Positions 1 through 5,304 of a stretch of DNA of 7,840 nucleotides are shown piece by piece. A program made the position numbers and the translations under genes. Every line of letters begins with the position of its first letter. The first letter of the stretch is position 1. The DNA lies in assembly GCA_025455635.1 (NCBI GenBank), contig JALOMF010000178.1, positions 1 through 7,840 of the forward strand. The letters are read 5' to 3'. Source of the stretch: Saprospiraceae bacterium (GTDB lineage Bacteria > Bacteroidota > Bacteroidia > Chitinophagales > Saprospiraceae). Below the pieces are notes generated by a model. It searched no databases, had not been told where the DNA came from, and saw only the letters and a list, made by a program, of their open reading frames with translations.

Positions 1-1
1 C

Positions 2-163
2 CTGAACAAGACCCTGCTCGAAAACGAGGCGGACGTGCGGCGGCTCGTGGCGGCTGGGGTGAGCGTGAGCGCCATCGGGCGGGCGTACAAGTTGAACCGG
101 CGGACGGTGACGGGGTTTTTGAAGGTGAAGGGGTTGGGAGGAGACGATGGTTCAAAAGAGTAG
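2..163 (+). CDS. Partial helix-turn-helix protein, C-terminal 53 residues
   Basis: Reading frame 2 is open from the left edge to a TAG at 161-163; the start lies outside the window. The peptide contains a trihelical DNA-binding signature: VRRLVAAGVSVSAIGRAYKL followed by NRRTVTGFL. The pattern G-x-S-x-x-x-I-G-x-x-Y-x-L-x-x-x-T-V resembles the homeodomain-like HTH found at the C-terminus of serine resolvases/invertases and in small transposase-type HTH proteins. Only a short polar tail (VKGLGGDDGSKE) follows the HTH, consistent with a C-terminal DNA-binding domain. The segment is GC-rich, unlike the gene that follows, so the composition boundary lies at its end. Whether the missing part is a recombinase catalytic domain cannot be seen. 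I am fairly sure that it is coding and an HTH, and unsure of the family. Confidence 0.7.
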   Translation: MNKTLLENEADVRRLVAAGVSVSAIGRAYKLNRRTVTGFLKVKGLGGDDGSKE

Positions 164-166
164 TTT

Positions 167-174
167 TACATTTG
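167..174 (+). promoter_or_regulatory. Putative Bacteroidota -7 box (TACATTTG)
   Basis: TACATTTG matches the Bacteroidota -7 consensus TAnnTTTG exactly and lies 19 nt before the ATG at 194, which would give a leader of roughly a dozen nucleotides. I see no TTG/TTTG at the usual 19-21 nt spacing upstream, so only half of the promoter is supported. It sits just after the stop of the preceding HTH gene and at the shift from GC-rich to AT-richer DNA. It would drive the GNAT-nuclease pair. Confidence 0.45.
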
Positions 175-193
175 TCCTCAAAACAAAAACTGT

Positions 194-712
194 ATGTGTC
201 ATGTCTGCGAGGAATACACCATTAAATTGCCTACTGTCATTTGCGATAGCGATTTAGAGCTAATCGAAGTAACTGACTCCTCTCCAATGGGGCATCGTAA
301 AGCCGTTGAGCAGTTCGCCACTTATTTTCGGCGGGAAATGCGGTTTGGGTTTGTACAGTACTGGGCGGAAGAACCCAGCGGCGGGCGTTTTGAGCCTTAT
401 ATCCCAACAGTAGCCTATCTTTTTACGCACACGGGGTTTTTGCATTACAACAAATCGGGGAAAAGCACTTTGAAGGCAGTAGGCGCTTGCTGTTTCAGGG
501 AACGTGGACGGCAAGATGGCTCGCAGAGTTGGGAACTCGATTGGGTTTGGGTACATCCTTTTAAGCGGCGGCAGGGAATATTGAGTGAACATTGGGGTGC
601 TTTCAGGCAAAGGTTTGGAGAATTTACACTTTGTCCTCCGGTGTCCGATGGAATGAAGAAATTTATGGAGAAGCCGGAGCGCCGTGGAAATGAAAGCCTG
701 AAAGGGAATTAA
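194..712 (+). CDS. GNAT-like acetyltransferase-fold protein, possibly ESCO-like
   Basis: 172 residues. The C-terminal half shows a GNAT core: strand AVGACCFRER (95-104), strand WELDWVWVHP (113-122), then the acetyl-CoA loop and helix KRRQGILSEHW (124-134), and a last strand FGEFTLCPPVSDGMKKFMEK (141-160). The loop has R-x-x-G (R125-G128), but the final Gly of the classic R/Q-x-x-G-x-G/A is Leu130, so catalytic competence is not assured. Earlier, IEVTDSSP, K36-A-V-E and R47-E-M-R-F-G-F (residues 24-53), together with the P-x-S-D-G-M end, recall the arrangement in cohesin acetyltransferases (ESCO/Eco1), including an N-terminal C-x2-C (C2, C5). That resemblance is from memory and tentative. ATG 194 fits the -7 box at 167-174. 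The nuclease gene starts 27 bp downstream on the same strand, so the two are probably one operon. The substrate is unknown; AT-rich composition relative to the left neighbour suggests transfer. Confidence 0.65.
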   Translation: MCHVCEEYTIKLPTVICDSDLELIEVTDSSPMGHRKAVEQFATYFRREMRFGFVQYWAEEPSGGRFEPYIPTVAYLFTHTGFLHYNKSGKSTLKAVGACCFRERGRQDGSQSWELDWVWVHPFKRRQGILSEHWGAFRQRFGEFTLCPPVSDGMKKFMEKPERRGNESLKGN

Positions 713-739
713 GCCATAATTATTTATCAAAAAAATACG

Positions 740-1915
740 ATGATTCTTGATTTTAAAGAGATACCAAAAGCAAATACTGGCAATGGAGACCAAGACGACT
801 TTGAGTTGTTTGCAAGGGATTTATTGGAAGCTATTGGGTTTGAAATTATTCAACAGCCATTCAGGGGAGCTGATGGCAAAAAGGACTTGATAGTTGACGA
901 ACTCAGGATTGGCAATGAGGGAAAAACAGTCATTAGATGGCTCGTGAGCGCCAAGCACAATGCCCATTCAGGTAAGGCAGTTTCGGACTCCGATGAACCA
1001 AATATCTCTGACCGAGTAGTAACCAATGGGTGTAAAGGTTTTTTGGGGTTTTATTCAACCCTGCCGTCCACCACGCTTCAAAGCAACTTAGATGGTTTCA
1101 AAACACGTGGAGCGTTTGAGACAACAGTCTATGATAAAGCGAAGATTGAGCGGAAGCTAATCGAAAATTTGGATGCAAGAAAAGAAGACCTTTTTCTCAG
1201 GTACTTTAGTAAATCCTATCAAAAATACAAAGAACTCAAGCCTGAGCAGTCCATAGAATCTTCCAACTTGGAAAGCCAAAACCAGTCATGCGATGAAAGC
1301 GTCTTTCAAGCCTGCAAGGACGCCATAATCGTGGTGGAGATTGAAAAGCTAAAATTCAAATATTCAAAGCTCGATTGGAATGAAGGGGAATTGGTTTTGA
1401 ACGAATTGCACCAATACGCAGAACACGTCAACCACAGAATATCTTACGAAGTCCTTTTATTTTTATCCTACCTCGCTGACAAGACGAGGGGCGGAATGCC
1501 AAGTGAAACAGCCTCCACCATCTACTGGTTGATTTTGACTTTCTACGTTCATCCATTTGATGAGAAGGGGAAAGAAAGGTCATTCGAATTGGCTCAATTA
1601 TGCACCAGGATTGCCTTTAGCCTGATTTATGATTCCTCCATTTATTCCAATAATTTGGAGATTGCAGCTTATGGTTATAACATCCTCAAATTCGTTTACA
1701 ATAAATCCTTTGAAATCGGGTCAAGTCAACTGAAGCAAGATGTTTTAAAGCAGTACAATGAGTTAGAGCAGACTTTCCTTCAAAGAGAAAATCAAGACCT
1801 CCAACTGGCAATAGAACTATTGAACATTTTCCGAGACGACCTTGACAGCAAAACATTGGCGTTTCCGATTTTCTCTGATAAGCTGCGAGAAATAATCATT
1901 GATAAACCAAGGTGA
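740..1915 (+). CDS. Mrr-type PD-(D/E)XK nuclease with helical C-terminal half
   Basis: 391 residues. Residues about 18-165 form a restriction-endonuclease-like domain. After the N-terminal helix (DDFELFARDLLEAIGF, with E22) come G43-A-D45-G-K-K-D49 and the strand WLVSAK72, which supply the acidic and lysine residues of a PD-(D/E)XK centre. These are followed by a conserved-looking block HNAHSGKAVSDSDEPNISDR (73-92) and CKGFLGFYSTLPS (98-110), which I recognise from Mrr-like restriction endonuclease domains. YFSKSY (155-160) closes this domain. Residues about 188-391 are predicted all-helical, with no motif that I can name; this half may be a sensor or oligomerisation module. The ATG at 740 lies 27 bp after the GNAT stop, consistent with co-expression. 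No methyltransferase is next to it, so a classical restriction-modification pair is not supported; a modification-dependent or abortive-infection nuclease is an inference. The nuclease-domain call is firm, the role is not. Confidence 0.8.
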   Translation: MILDFKEIPKANTGNGDQDDFELFARDLLEAIGFEIIQQPFRGADGKKDLIVDELRIGNEGKTVIRWLVSAKHNAHSGKAVSDSDEPNISDRVVTNGCKGFLGFYSTLPSTTLQSNLDGFKTRGAFETTVYDKAKIERKLIENLDARKEDLFLRYFSKSYQKYKELKPEQSIESSNLESQNQSCDESVFQACKDAIIVVEIEKLKFKYSKLDWNEGELVLNELHQYAEHVNHRISYEVLLFLSYLADKTRGGMPSETASTIYWLILTFYVHPFDEKGKERSFELAQLCTRIAFSLIYDSSIYSNNLEIAAYGYNILKFVYNKSFEIGSSQLKQDVLKQYNELEQTFLQRENQDLQLAIELLNIFRDDLDSKTLAFPIFSDKLREIIIDKPR

Positions 1916-2042
1916 CGGAATCCCAGTCCACAAATGTTCCCGCCGACCGGGTGGGCTACAACTGCCCCGCCGCAAAGTCGAGCCATGCAGCCAAGCTGCG
2001 GCATCGCTGCCGGGTGGGGGAGGCGGTGGCCAACATCAGCAA
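1916..2042. other. GC-rich spacer before repeat copy 1
   Basis: This segment lies between the nuclease stop and the start of the first long repeat. It is abruptly GC-rich compared with the gene that it follows. It holds a small hairpin-capable string (GCAGC-CAA-GCTGC, about 1986-1998) and a G-rich patch (about 2010-2030) that faintly resembles the G-rich end of the long repeat. No convincing gene is seen; a GTG-started frame of 86 codons crosses it and runs into the repeat. Confidence 0.4.
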
Positions 2043-2263
2043 TTCCATTTTGTGGGTCGGCAAGGGCTACAAGGTTCGCAGCCATCGAAACCCCGTCGAG
2101 CCGGAAAGCAGGGGCGGCGTCCCCCGGATGCCGCTGCTGCGGCGGGAGCGGCGACGCTGCCTTGCGTGTTGAGGTAGGTTGTCGGGAAGGCAAGGCTGCG
2201 GCAGTGCGTTGGGGGTTTCGCTGGCTGCACCGCTGAAAACGGGTGGGTGGGGGAGGTGGGGGA
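2043..2263 (+). repeat. Structured direct repeat, copy 1
   Basis: This is the first of two diverged direct copies (the second at about 2680-2909). The left module (2043 to about 2161) matches copy 2 at roughly 92% by eye, beginning CCATTTTGTGGGT and containing GGGCTACAAGGTTCGCAGCC. The middle (about 2162-2190) is unrelated between copies. The right module (about 2191-2263) matches again at about 93%, beginning AAGGCTGCGGC and ending in a G-quadruplex motif at 2241-2262. Conserved hairpins include GGTTCG/CGAAACC (2073-2092) and CGGCGTCC-CCC-GGATGCCG (around 2114-2132). The copy sits between the rightward nuclease gene and the leftward EAD gene. Identity of the element is unknown; no transposase is present. 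Confidence 0.8.
2241..2262 (+). other. G-quadruplex motif in repeat copy 1
   Basis: The run reads G3-T-G3-T-G5-AGGT-G5, with four G-tracts and loops of 1, 1 and 4 nt. It satisfies the standard intramolecular G4 pattern. It lies 32 bp beyond the stop of the leftward EAD gene and on that gene's template strand, so it could act as a roadblock to RNA polymerase; that role is inferred. Confidence 0.7.
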
Positions 2264-2294
2264 AAATCAACCATCAAGGAGTTTTATTACAAGT

Positions 2295-2600
2295 TTACAA
2301 TGCAGCAGTTTTAGCCTCAATACAACCCAAACAAGAAAGTATATCTCTGGTGATTTGATTCTTCATTATATCGAAATCTGAATAATTCAGGCAGCCACTT
2401 CGACCTTCCCGGTTTAGGGCATTCAATCGCCGACGCAATGCAATTACCTCGTTTTCAAATTCATGGAGCGGTTTGCATTCACAATGGCGCAGTAGTATAT
2501 CCAGTGCTTCTTCGAGCCTGTCATCCCCAACAAAGGTTTTTGCCCTTTTGAAGACACCACCCTTTCTACACTTGAAGCATATTCTGAAAGGCAATTTCAT
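2295..2600 (-). CDS. Stand-alone EAD11-like effector-associated domain protein
   Basis: 101 residues from the ATG at 2598-2600. Residues about 23-95 fit the effector-associated domain 11 pattern: GDDRLEEALDILLRH, then EFENEVIALRRRLNALNREG and CLNYSDFDIMKNQITRDIL, i.e. a short helix with R-L-x-x-A-L, a long E-V-x-x-L-x-x-R-x-x-x-L helix, and a final N-Q-I helix. EADs are small death-fold-like or helical adaptor domains in bacterial conflict systems; they couple sensor NTPases or proteases to effectors through homotypic contacts. Here the domain stands alone, preceded by a basic C-F-K-C segment (FRICFKCRKGG) that might bind metal. The frame extends upstream to a TTG at 2670-2672, but that triplet coincides with a good -33 element, so ATG 2600 is preferred. 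No partner with an EAD is visible in the window. The gene is bracketed by the two long repeats. The family call is from sequence pattern only. Confidence 0.7.
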   Translation of the reverse strand: MKLPFRICFKCRKGGVFKRAKTFVGDDRLEEALDILLRHCECKPLHEFENEVIALRRRLNALNREGRSGCLNYSDFDIMKNQITRDILSCLGCIEAKTAAL

Positions 2601-2641
2601 TGCTTTTGATTTATGCTTCAAAACTGAGGCAGCGTAGCGTA

Positions 2642-2672
2642 CAAAGAAAGGACACACAAAATAGGGCTTCAA
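2642..2672 (-). promoter_or_regulatory. Putative promoter of the EAD gene (TTG-N20-TTTCTTTG)
   Basis: On the minus strand, TTG (2672-2670) is followed after exactly 20 nt by TTTCTTTG (2649-2642), one mismatch from the Bacteroidota -7 box TAnnTTTG. Transcription would begin near 2635, giving a leader of about 35 nt before the ATG at 2600. The -33 element abuts the left edge of repeat copy 2, so the repeat could influence it. Confidence 0.5.
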
Positions 2673-2679
2673 TCACTTA

Positions 2680-2909
2680 CCATTTTGTGGGTGGACACGG
2701 GCTACAAGGTTCGCAGCCATCGAAACCCGGTCGAGCCGGGAAGCAGGGGCGGCGTCCCCCGGATGCCGCTGCTGCTGCGGGAGTGCCGCCGCTGCCTTTT
2801 GAACAAGCGGTGAGCGAGTGAGAAGTGAGCGGTGAGAAAGGCTGCGGCGGTGCGTTGGGGGTTTCGTTGGATGCACCGCTGAAAACGGGTGGGCGGGAGA
2901 GGTGGGGGA
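2680..2909 (+). repeat. Structured direct repeat, copy 2
   Basis: This is the second copy of the long repeat. The left module (about 2680-2797) keeps the hairpin CGGCGTCC-CCC-GGATGCCG unchanged. The right module (about 2836-2909) contains GCGGTGC...GCACCGC, a perfect 7-bp stem here that has one mismatch in copy 1, followed by the G-quadruplex motif. The unrelated middle segment (about 2798-2836) carries GTGAG-type microrepeats. The copies share the same order and orientation; a 416-bp segment with the EAD gene and its promoter separates them. No gene is convincing in this interval (2601-2982), which holds the EAD promoter, this repeat and a terminator. Confidence 0.8.
2887..2908 (+). other. 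G-quadruplex motif in repeat copy 2
   Basis: The run reads G3-T-G3-C-G3-AGAGGT-G5, again four G-tracts with short loops (1, 1 and 6 nt). Although several bases differ from copy 1, the four-tract pattern is kept. It lies downstream of the DUF6166 gene's stop and terminator, on that gene's template strand. Confidence 0.65.
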
Positions 2910-2943
2910 TTTTTTAGTGGGCAGTTGGCAGTAGTGACAAATG

Positions 2944-2977
2944 CGCCCCTTTGTCCGGTTTGGCGGACAAAGGGGCG
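2944..2977 (-). terminator. Strong hairpin terminator after the DUF6166 gene
   Basis: A perfect 14-bp inverted repeat, CGCCCCTTTGTCCG / CGGACAAAGGGGCG, with a 6-nt loop (GTTTGG) begins 5 bp past the leftward stop codon at 2983-2985. On the minus strand it is followed by CATTTGTC, a weak T-tract; on the plus strand by TTTGTTT. It may therefore work in both directions. Confidence 0.7.
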
Positions 2978-2982
2978 TTTGT

Positions 2983-3327
2983 TTATGCTGGCACTTCGTC
3001 GAGCAGGGGCAGGACGTGCGTGGCGTTGAACTCCACCAAGTCCAGCATGAGGTCGAAACTGTCGTCTTCGATGGCGACGAGGAAGCGCCATTTGAAGTCC
3101 TGATAAATGCGACGGGCGATGTCCTTACCGTATAGCTCGTGGCAGATGGCGTAGGCGAGTTGAGCCGGGCCGCTGCCGCCATAGCCCCAATTGAAGCCGT
3201 CGGGCGAATGGCTGACGTGTTTCAGGCTTTTGGCGTGGCTCAAGGCTTTGCCGTCGAGCCAGACTTTGCAGTTGCCGCCGTGCGCCGTTTCGGGGCGGTA
3301 GCCTTTCAATTTTGCGGTGTTTTCCAT
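2983..3327 (-). CDS. DUF6166 domain protein
   Basis: 114 residues. The hallmark is the central block HSPDGFNWGYGGSGPAQLA (40-58), preceded by KVWLDGKAL (21-29) and followed by a helix and YQDFKWRFLVAI (75-86). This is the pattern of the DUF6166 family, small proteins common on plasmids, phages and conjugative elements; no biochemical role is established. The block is nearly complete and the length is typical, so the gene looks intact. The start is the ATG at 3325-3327. The gene lies 71 bp downstream of ArdC on the same strand, and I see no clear terminator or -7 box between them, so co-transcription with ArdC is likely. A strong hairpin terminator follows the stop. The family assignment is confident; function is unknown. 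Confidence 0.8.
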   Translation of the reverse strand: MENTAKLKGYRPETAHGGNCKVWLDGKALSHAKSLKHVSHSPDGFNWGYGGSGPAQLAYAICHELYGKDIARRIYQDFKWRFLVAIEDDSFDLMLDLVEFNATHVLPLLDEVPA

Positions 3328-3342
3328 GATGAGAAGATTTTG

Positions 3343-3375
3343 AATGATGAACGATAAATGATGAATGATGAATGG
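3343..3375. repeat. Short AATGATGAA tandem-like repeats between ArdC and DUF6166
   Basis: AATGATGAA occurs at 3343-3351 and again in overlapping form in AATGATGAATGATGAATGG (3357-3375), with a related ACGATAAATG between. On the leftward transcript this is a TTCATCATT-rich, structure-poor stretch directly upstream of the DUF6166 start. It may be replication-slippage microrepeat material. Confidence 0.55.
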
Positions 3376-3398
3376 AGCGACAGTCTGAACCGCTTTGG

Positions 3399-4301
3399 TC
3401 AGGCTGTCGATTCGGGTTGTTCCGTTGTGTCAGGTTGGTGGCTTTCTTCCTGTATCCCCAAAGGGGCAAGCAGAAAATCGGCGGCACGTTGGGCGGCGCT
3501 GGCGGCGGTCATCAGCAGGCGGGCGTCGCCGTTTAGCGTAGCAATCCAGGATTGCAGGTAGGCGGCGCTGTTCTCGACCAGTTCCTCCATCACGATGCCG
3601 CAATGGGCGCACAGGAAGCAGGCGGACATTTCCGCCACCAACTCCTCTTTGCTGTATTTTTCGTCACCAAATTTTGTGGGTTCGATTCTGTTGAGGCGGC
3701 TGGGGTGTCCTGTCCAATGGCTCAACTCGTGGAAGTAGGTCAGGTAGTAATGTTCCCGGCTCTGGAAATCCGTCAGGGCGGGCATTTTCACCACGTCGAG
3801 GGTCGGGTTGTAGGCGGGTTCGCCGGGGCGGATTTCGTGCGGGTTGGCAGTCAGTAAGGTTTCGCAATCAGCAATCCGGGTAGGCGTTTCGGGTTGCCCG
3901 TCCTTGAACATATCGGCGGTGAAACCCTCGATGTCCAGCACATTGAAAACCCTGTATTCATACACGAATGGCACTACTTTTTCCGCTTCCTTCCTCGTGT
4001 CCACCCGCTTGCCGTCGGCGTCGAAAAACAGCATTTTCCAGAAGTAAACGGGCAGCGATTTTGCCCCCTTGCGGATGCGGTTTCCGGCGTCGCTGATTTG
4101 CTTGAAGGTAGCGAAGCGTGGTACGTCTTGACCAGACAACAAAAAGGCATTGATACCCGTGTAAACGTGGCCGCTGAAATGGTTGCAGGGTGCGCCCAAC
4201 CTGACCCTGTGCCAAGTGCGACGCCACGGCACGACGCCTTTTTCCAATTGGGTTATAATTCGAGCGGTCATTTCTTGGAATTTATCGGTTGCCTTATTCA
4301 T
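3399..4301 (-). CDS. ardC: ArdC-type antirestriction protein with zincin domain
   Basis: 300 residues. The N-terminal part (about 1-125) is the ArdC ssDNA-binding domain (formerly DUF1738): a helix with TARIITQLEKGVVPWRRTW (12-30), NHFSGHVYTGINAFLL (40-55), and RKGAKSLPVYFWK (77-89). The C-terminal part (about 150-280) is the zincin-like metallopeptidase domain: YFHELSHWTGHPSRLNR (189-205) with HExxH at 191-195, and the third-ligand helix KEELVAEMSACFL (218-230; E224 is the best candidate). Both domains are full and the length is typical. ArdC proteins on plasmids bind single-stranded DNA and protect incoming DNA during transfer; the peptidase target is unknown. A strong terminator ends only 25 bp upstream of the start codon, leaving little room for a promoter, so expression may depend on read-through. 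DUF6166 follows and may be co-transcribed. The family is certain; its in vivo role here is inferred. Confidence 0.92.
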   Translation of the reverse strand: MNKATDKFQEMTARIITQLEKGVVPWRRTWHRVRLGAPCNHFSGHVYTGINAFLLSGQDVPRFATFKQISDAGNRIRKGAKSLPVYFWKMLFFDADGKRVDTRKEAEKVVPFVYEYRVFNVLDIEGFTADMFKDGQPETPTRIADCETLLTANPHEIRPGEPAYNPTLDVVKMPALTDFQSREHYYLTYFHELSHWTGHPSRLNRIEPTKFGDEKYSKEELVAEMSACFLCAHCGIVMEELVENSAAYLQSWIATLNGDARLLMTAASAAQRAADFLLAPLGIQEESHQPDTTEQPESTA

Positions 4302-4326
4302 GGCTGTTTGTTTTGAAGGTGAAGGG

Positions 4327-4361
4327 AAAAACCCGCCGTCCGCCTTTGGCGTGGCGGCGGG
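4327..4361 (-). terminator. Intrinsic terminator between the RecE-like gene and ardC
   Basis: Read on the minus strand: CCCGCCG-cca-CGCC-aaa-GGCG-ga-CGGCGGG followed directly by TTTTT. This is a 7-bp GC stem, an internal loop, and a 4-bp stem with a 3-nt loop. It ends the RecE-like transcript but also lies 25 bp upstream of the ardC start, so it could act as an attenuator. A second small hairpin, CGCTCC-gggc-GGAGCG (4364-4379), sits just before it in the leader. Confidence 0.8.
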
Positions 4362-4452
4362 TGCGCTCCGGGCGGAGCGGTGGCGACAAACAACAACTCA
4401 TTTTCAGTTGACCCAAAGGAGCAAGCGGTTACACGGTTTGCAGTTTTGCAGT

Positions 4453-4460
4453 CAAAAATA
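4453..4460 (-). promoter_or_regulatory. Putative -7 box upstream of ardC (TATTTTTG)
   Basis: TATTTTTG on the minus strand is a perfect TAnnTTTG match, starting just beyond the stop of the RecE-like gene. No TTG is seen at the normal spacing. If used, it would give ardC a leader of about 145 nt that contains the terminator hairpin at 4327-4361. Confidence 0.35.
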
Positions 4461-4461
4461 T

Positions 4462-5304
4462 TTATACCTGCTCGCCTGATTCTTGGAACTTGCGCAGCAG
4501 GTAGCGGTATTTCTTCCTTCCCTTCTCGATGAAATCGCTGTCCCGGTGGAAGGGTACGATGTGGACGGCGTAGGGCGGGCGTTTCTGTACCCCGATGAAA
4601 TAGAACCATTCTGCACGGCTGCCGTCGAGGTAGAAAGCGGCTTGGCGGTCGTAGTCGTACACGTCGAGCAGTTCGGTGAAACGTTCCCCGCTCCATGCGG
4701 ACGTGGTTTTCACGTCGAAAACCGCCTTCCGGCAAACGATGTCATACTGCGCTTTGCAGGGCAAGCCCGTTGCCCGGTCTTTCCAAACCCTCGGCTTTTC
4801 ATAGGAAAGCCGTTTGAACTTTGGTTGGCTGGCAAGGAAGCCGCCGAAGTCGCCGATATAGGCGTCCCGCATTTGCCGGATGGCATCCCACTCGGAGGGG
4901 CGCAAGTTCCAAACCGGGTCGCCGCTGCGGGCGTGTTCGAGTGCAACGGCGTGGAAGGCTTGACCGAACACGAGGCAGCGTTCCGGGTAGCGGATCTCCT
5001 CACCCTGCAACTTGGCCTTGAAGCGGGTGAGCCGGGAATTGCTGATGGCGGGGATTCTACGGATATGGTCGTCCGGCAACTCGACAAGTGGCACGGATGC
5101 CTCGAAGCCCAAGTGACTGAACAAGTTCAGGTAGTTCACGAGGCTGGCACGGGTCAGGCACTCGGTTTTTGCCGTCCATTTTACCAGCATGGTTTCGAGC
5201 GTTTCGCTGGTCAGGTTGCTGTTGATATTGCCGTAGGGCGTTCCGATGATTTGGCTGGCAGGGGCAATAGCGAGGTCTGCCAAGTGGGTGTTGTTGGTTG
5301 TCAT
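4462..5304 (-). CDS. RecE-like PD-(D/E)XK exonuclease (exodeoxyribonuclease VIII type)
   Basis: 280 residues. Residues about 85-275 match the PDDEXK-like domain of exodeoxyribonuclease VIII (RecE) proteins. GQAFHAVALEH (114-124) supplies the conserved His118. The core KAQYDIVCRKAVFDVKTTS (184-202) holds D188, D197 and K199 of the active site. YDYDRQAAFYLDG (216-228) gives the Q-x3-Y motif (Q221, Y225). The N-terminal 80 residues carry the SLVNYLNLFSHLG segment and lead into SNSRLTRFK, typical of the entry to this domain. Such nucleases resect double-stranded DNA ends to give 3' tails for an annealing partner, usually a RecT-type protein encoded next door. No RecT is recognisable; the upstream leftward gene encodes an unknown 213-aa protein. 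All catalytic positions appear present. The nuclease has a terminator on each side (4327-4361 and 5386-5426), so it is probably its own unit. I see no clear promoter. Confidence 0.85.
   Translation of the reverse strand: MTTNNTHLADLAIAPASQIIGTPYGNINSNLTSETLETMLVKWTAKTECLTRASLVNYLNLFSHLGFEASVPLVELPDDHIRRIPAISNSRLTRFKAKLQGEEIRYPERCLVFGQAFHAVALEHARSGDPVWNLRPSEWDAIRQMRDAYIGDFGGFLASQPKFKRLSYEKPRVWKDRATGLPCKAQYDIVCRKAVFDVKTTSAWSGERFTELLDVYDYDRQAAFYLDGSRAEWFYFIGVQKRPPYAVHIVPFHRDSDFIEKGRKKYRYLLRKFQESGEQV

Noticed and set aside
740..1915. Classical type II restriction-modification system
   Set aside because: No methyltransferase motif is seen in either neighbouring gene.
2071..2095. GGTTCG-containing hairpin resembling a tRNA T-arm
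   Set aside because: No acceptor, D or anticodon arms can be placed around it; the loop and stem lengths do not fit.
1899..2236. Three overlapping plus-strand open frames after the nuclease gene
   Set aside because: They run through the GC-rich repeat, use different frames of the same bases, and consist of low-complexity G/P/R/A-rich peptides. Only the GTGA-coupled frame from 1912 is worth noting, and it is not listed as a gene because half of it is repeat.
2600..3182. Open frames on both strands through repeat copy 2 and beyond
   Set aside because: They give proline/arginine/serine-rich peptides translated from repeat and from the antisense of the DUF6166 gene.
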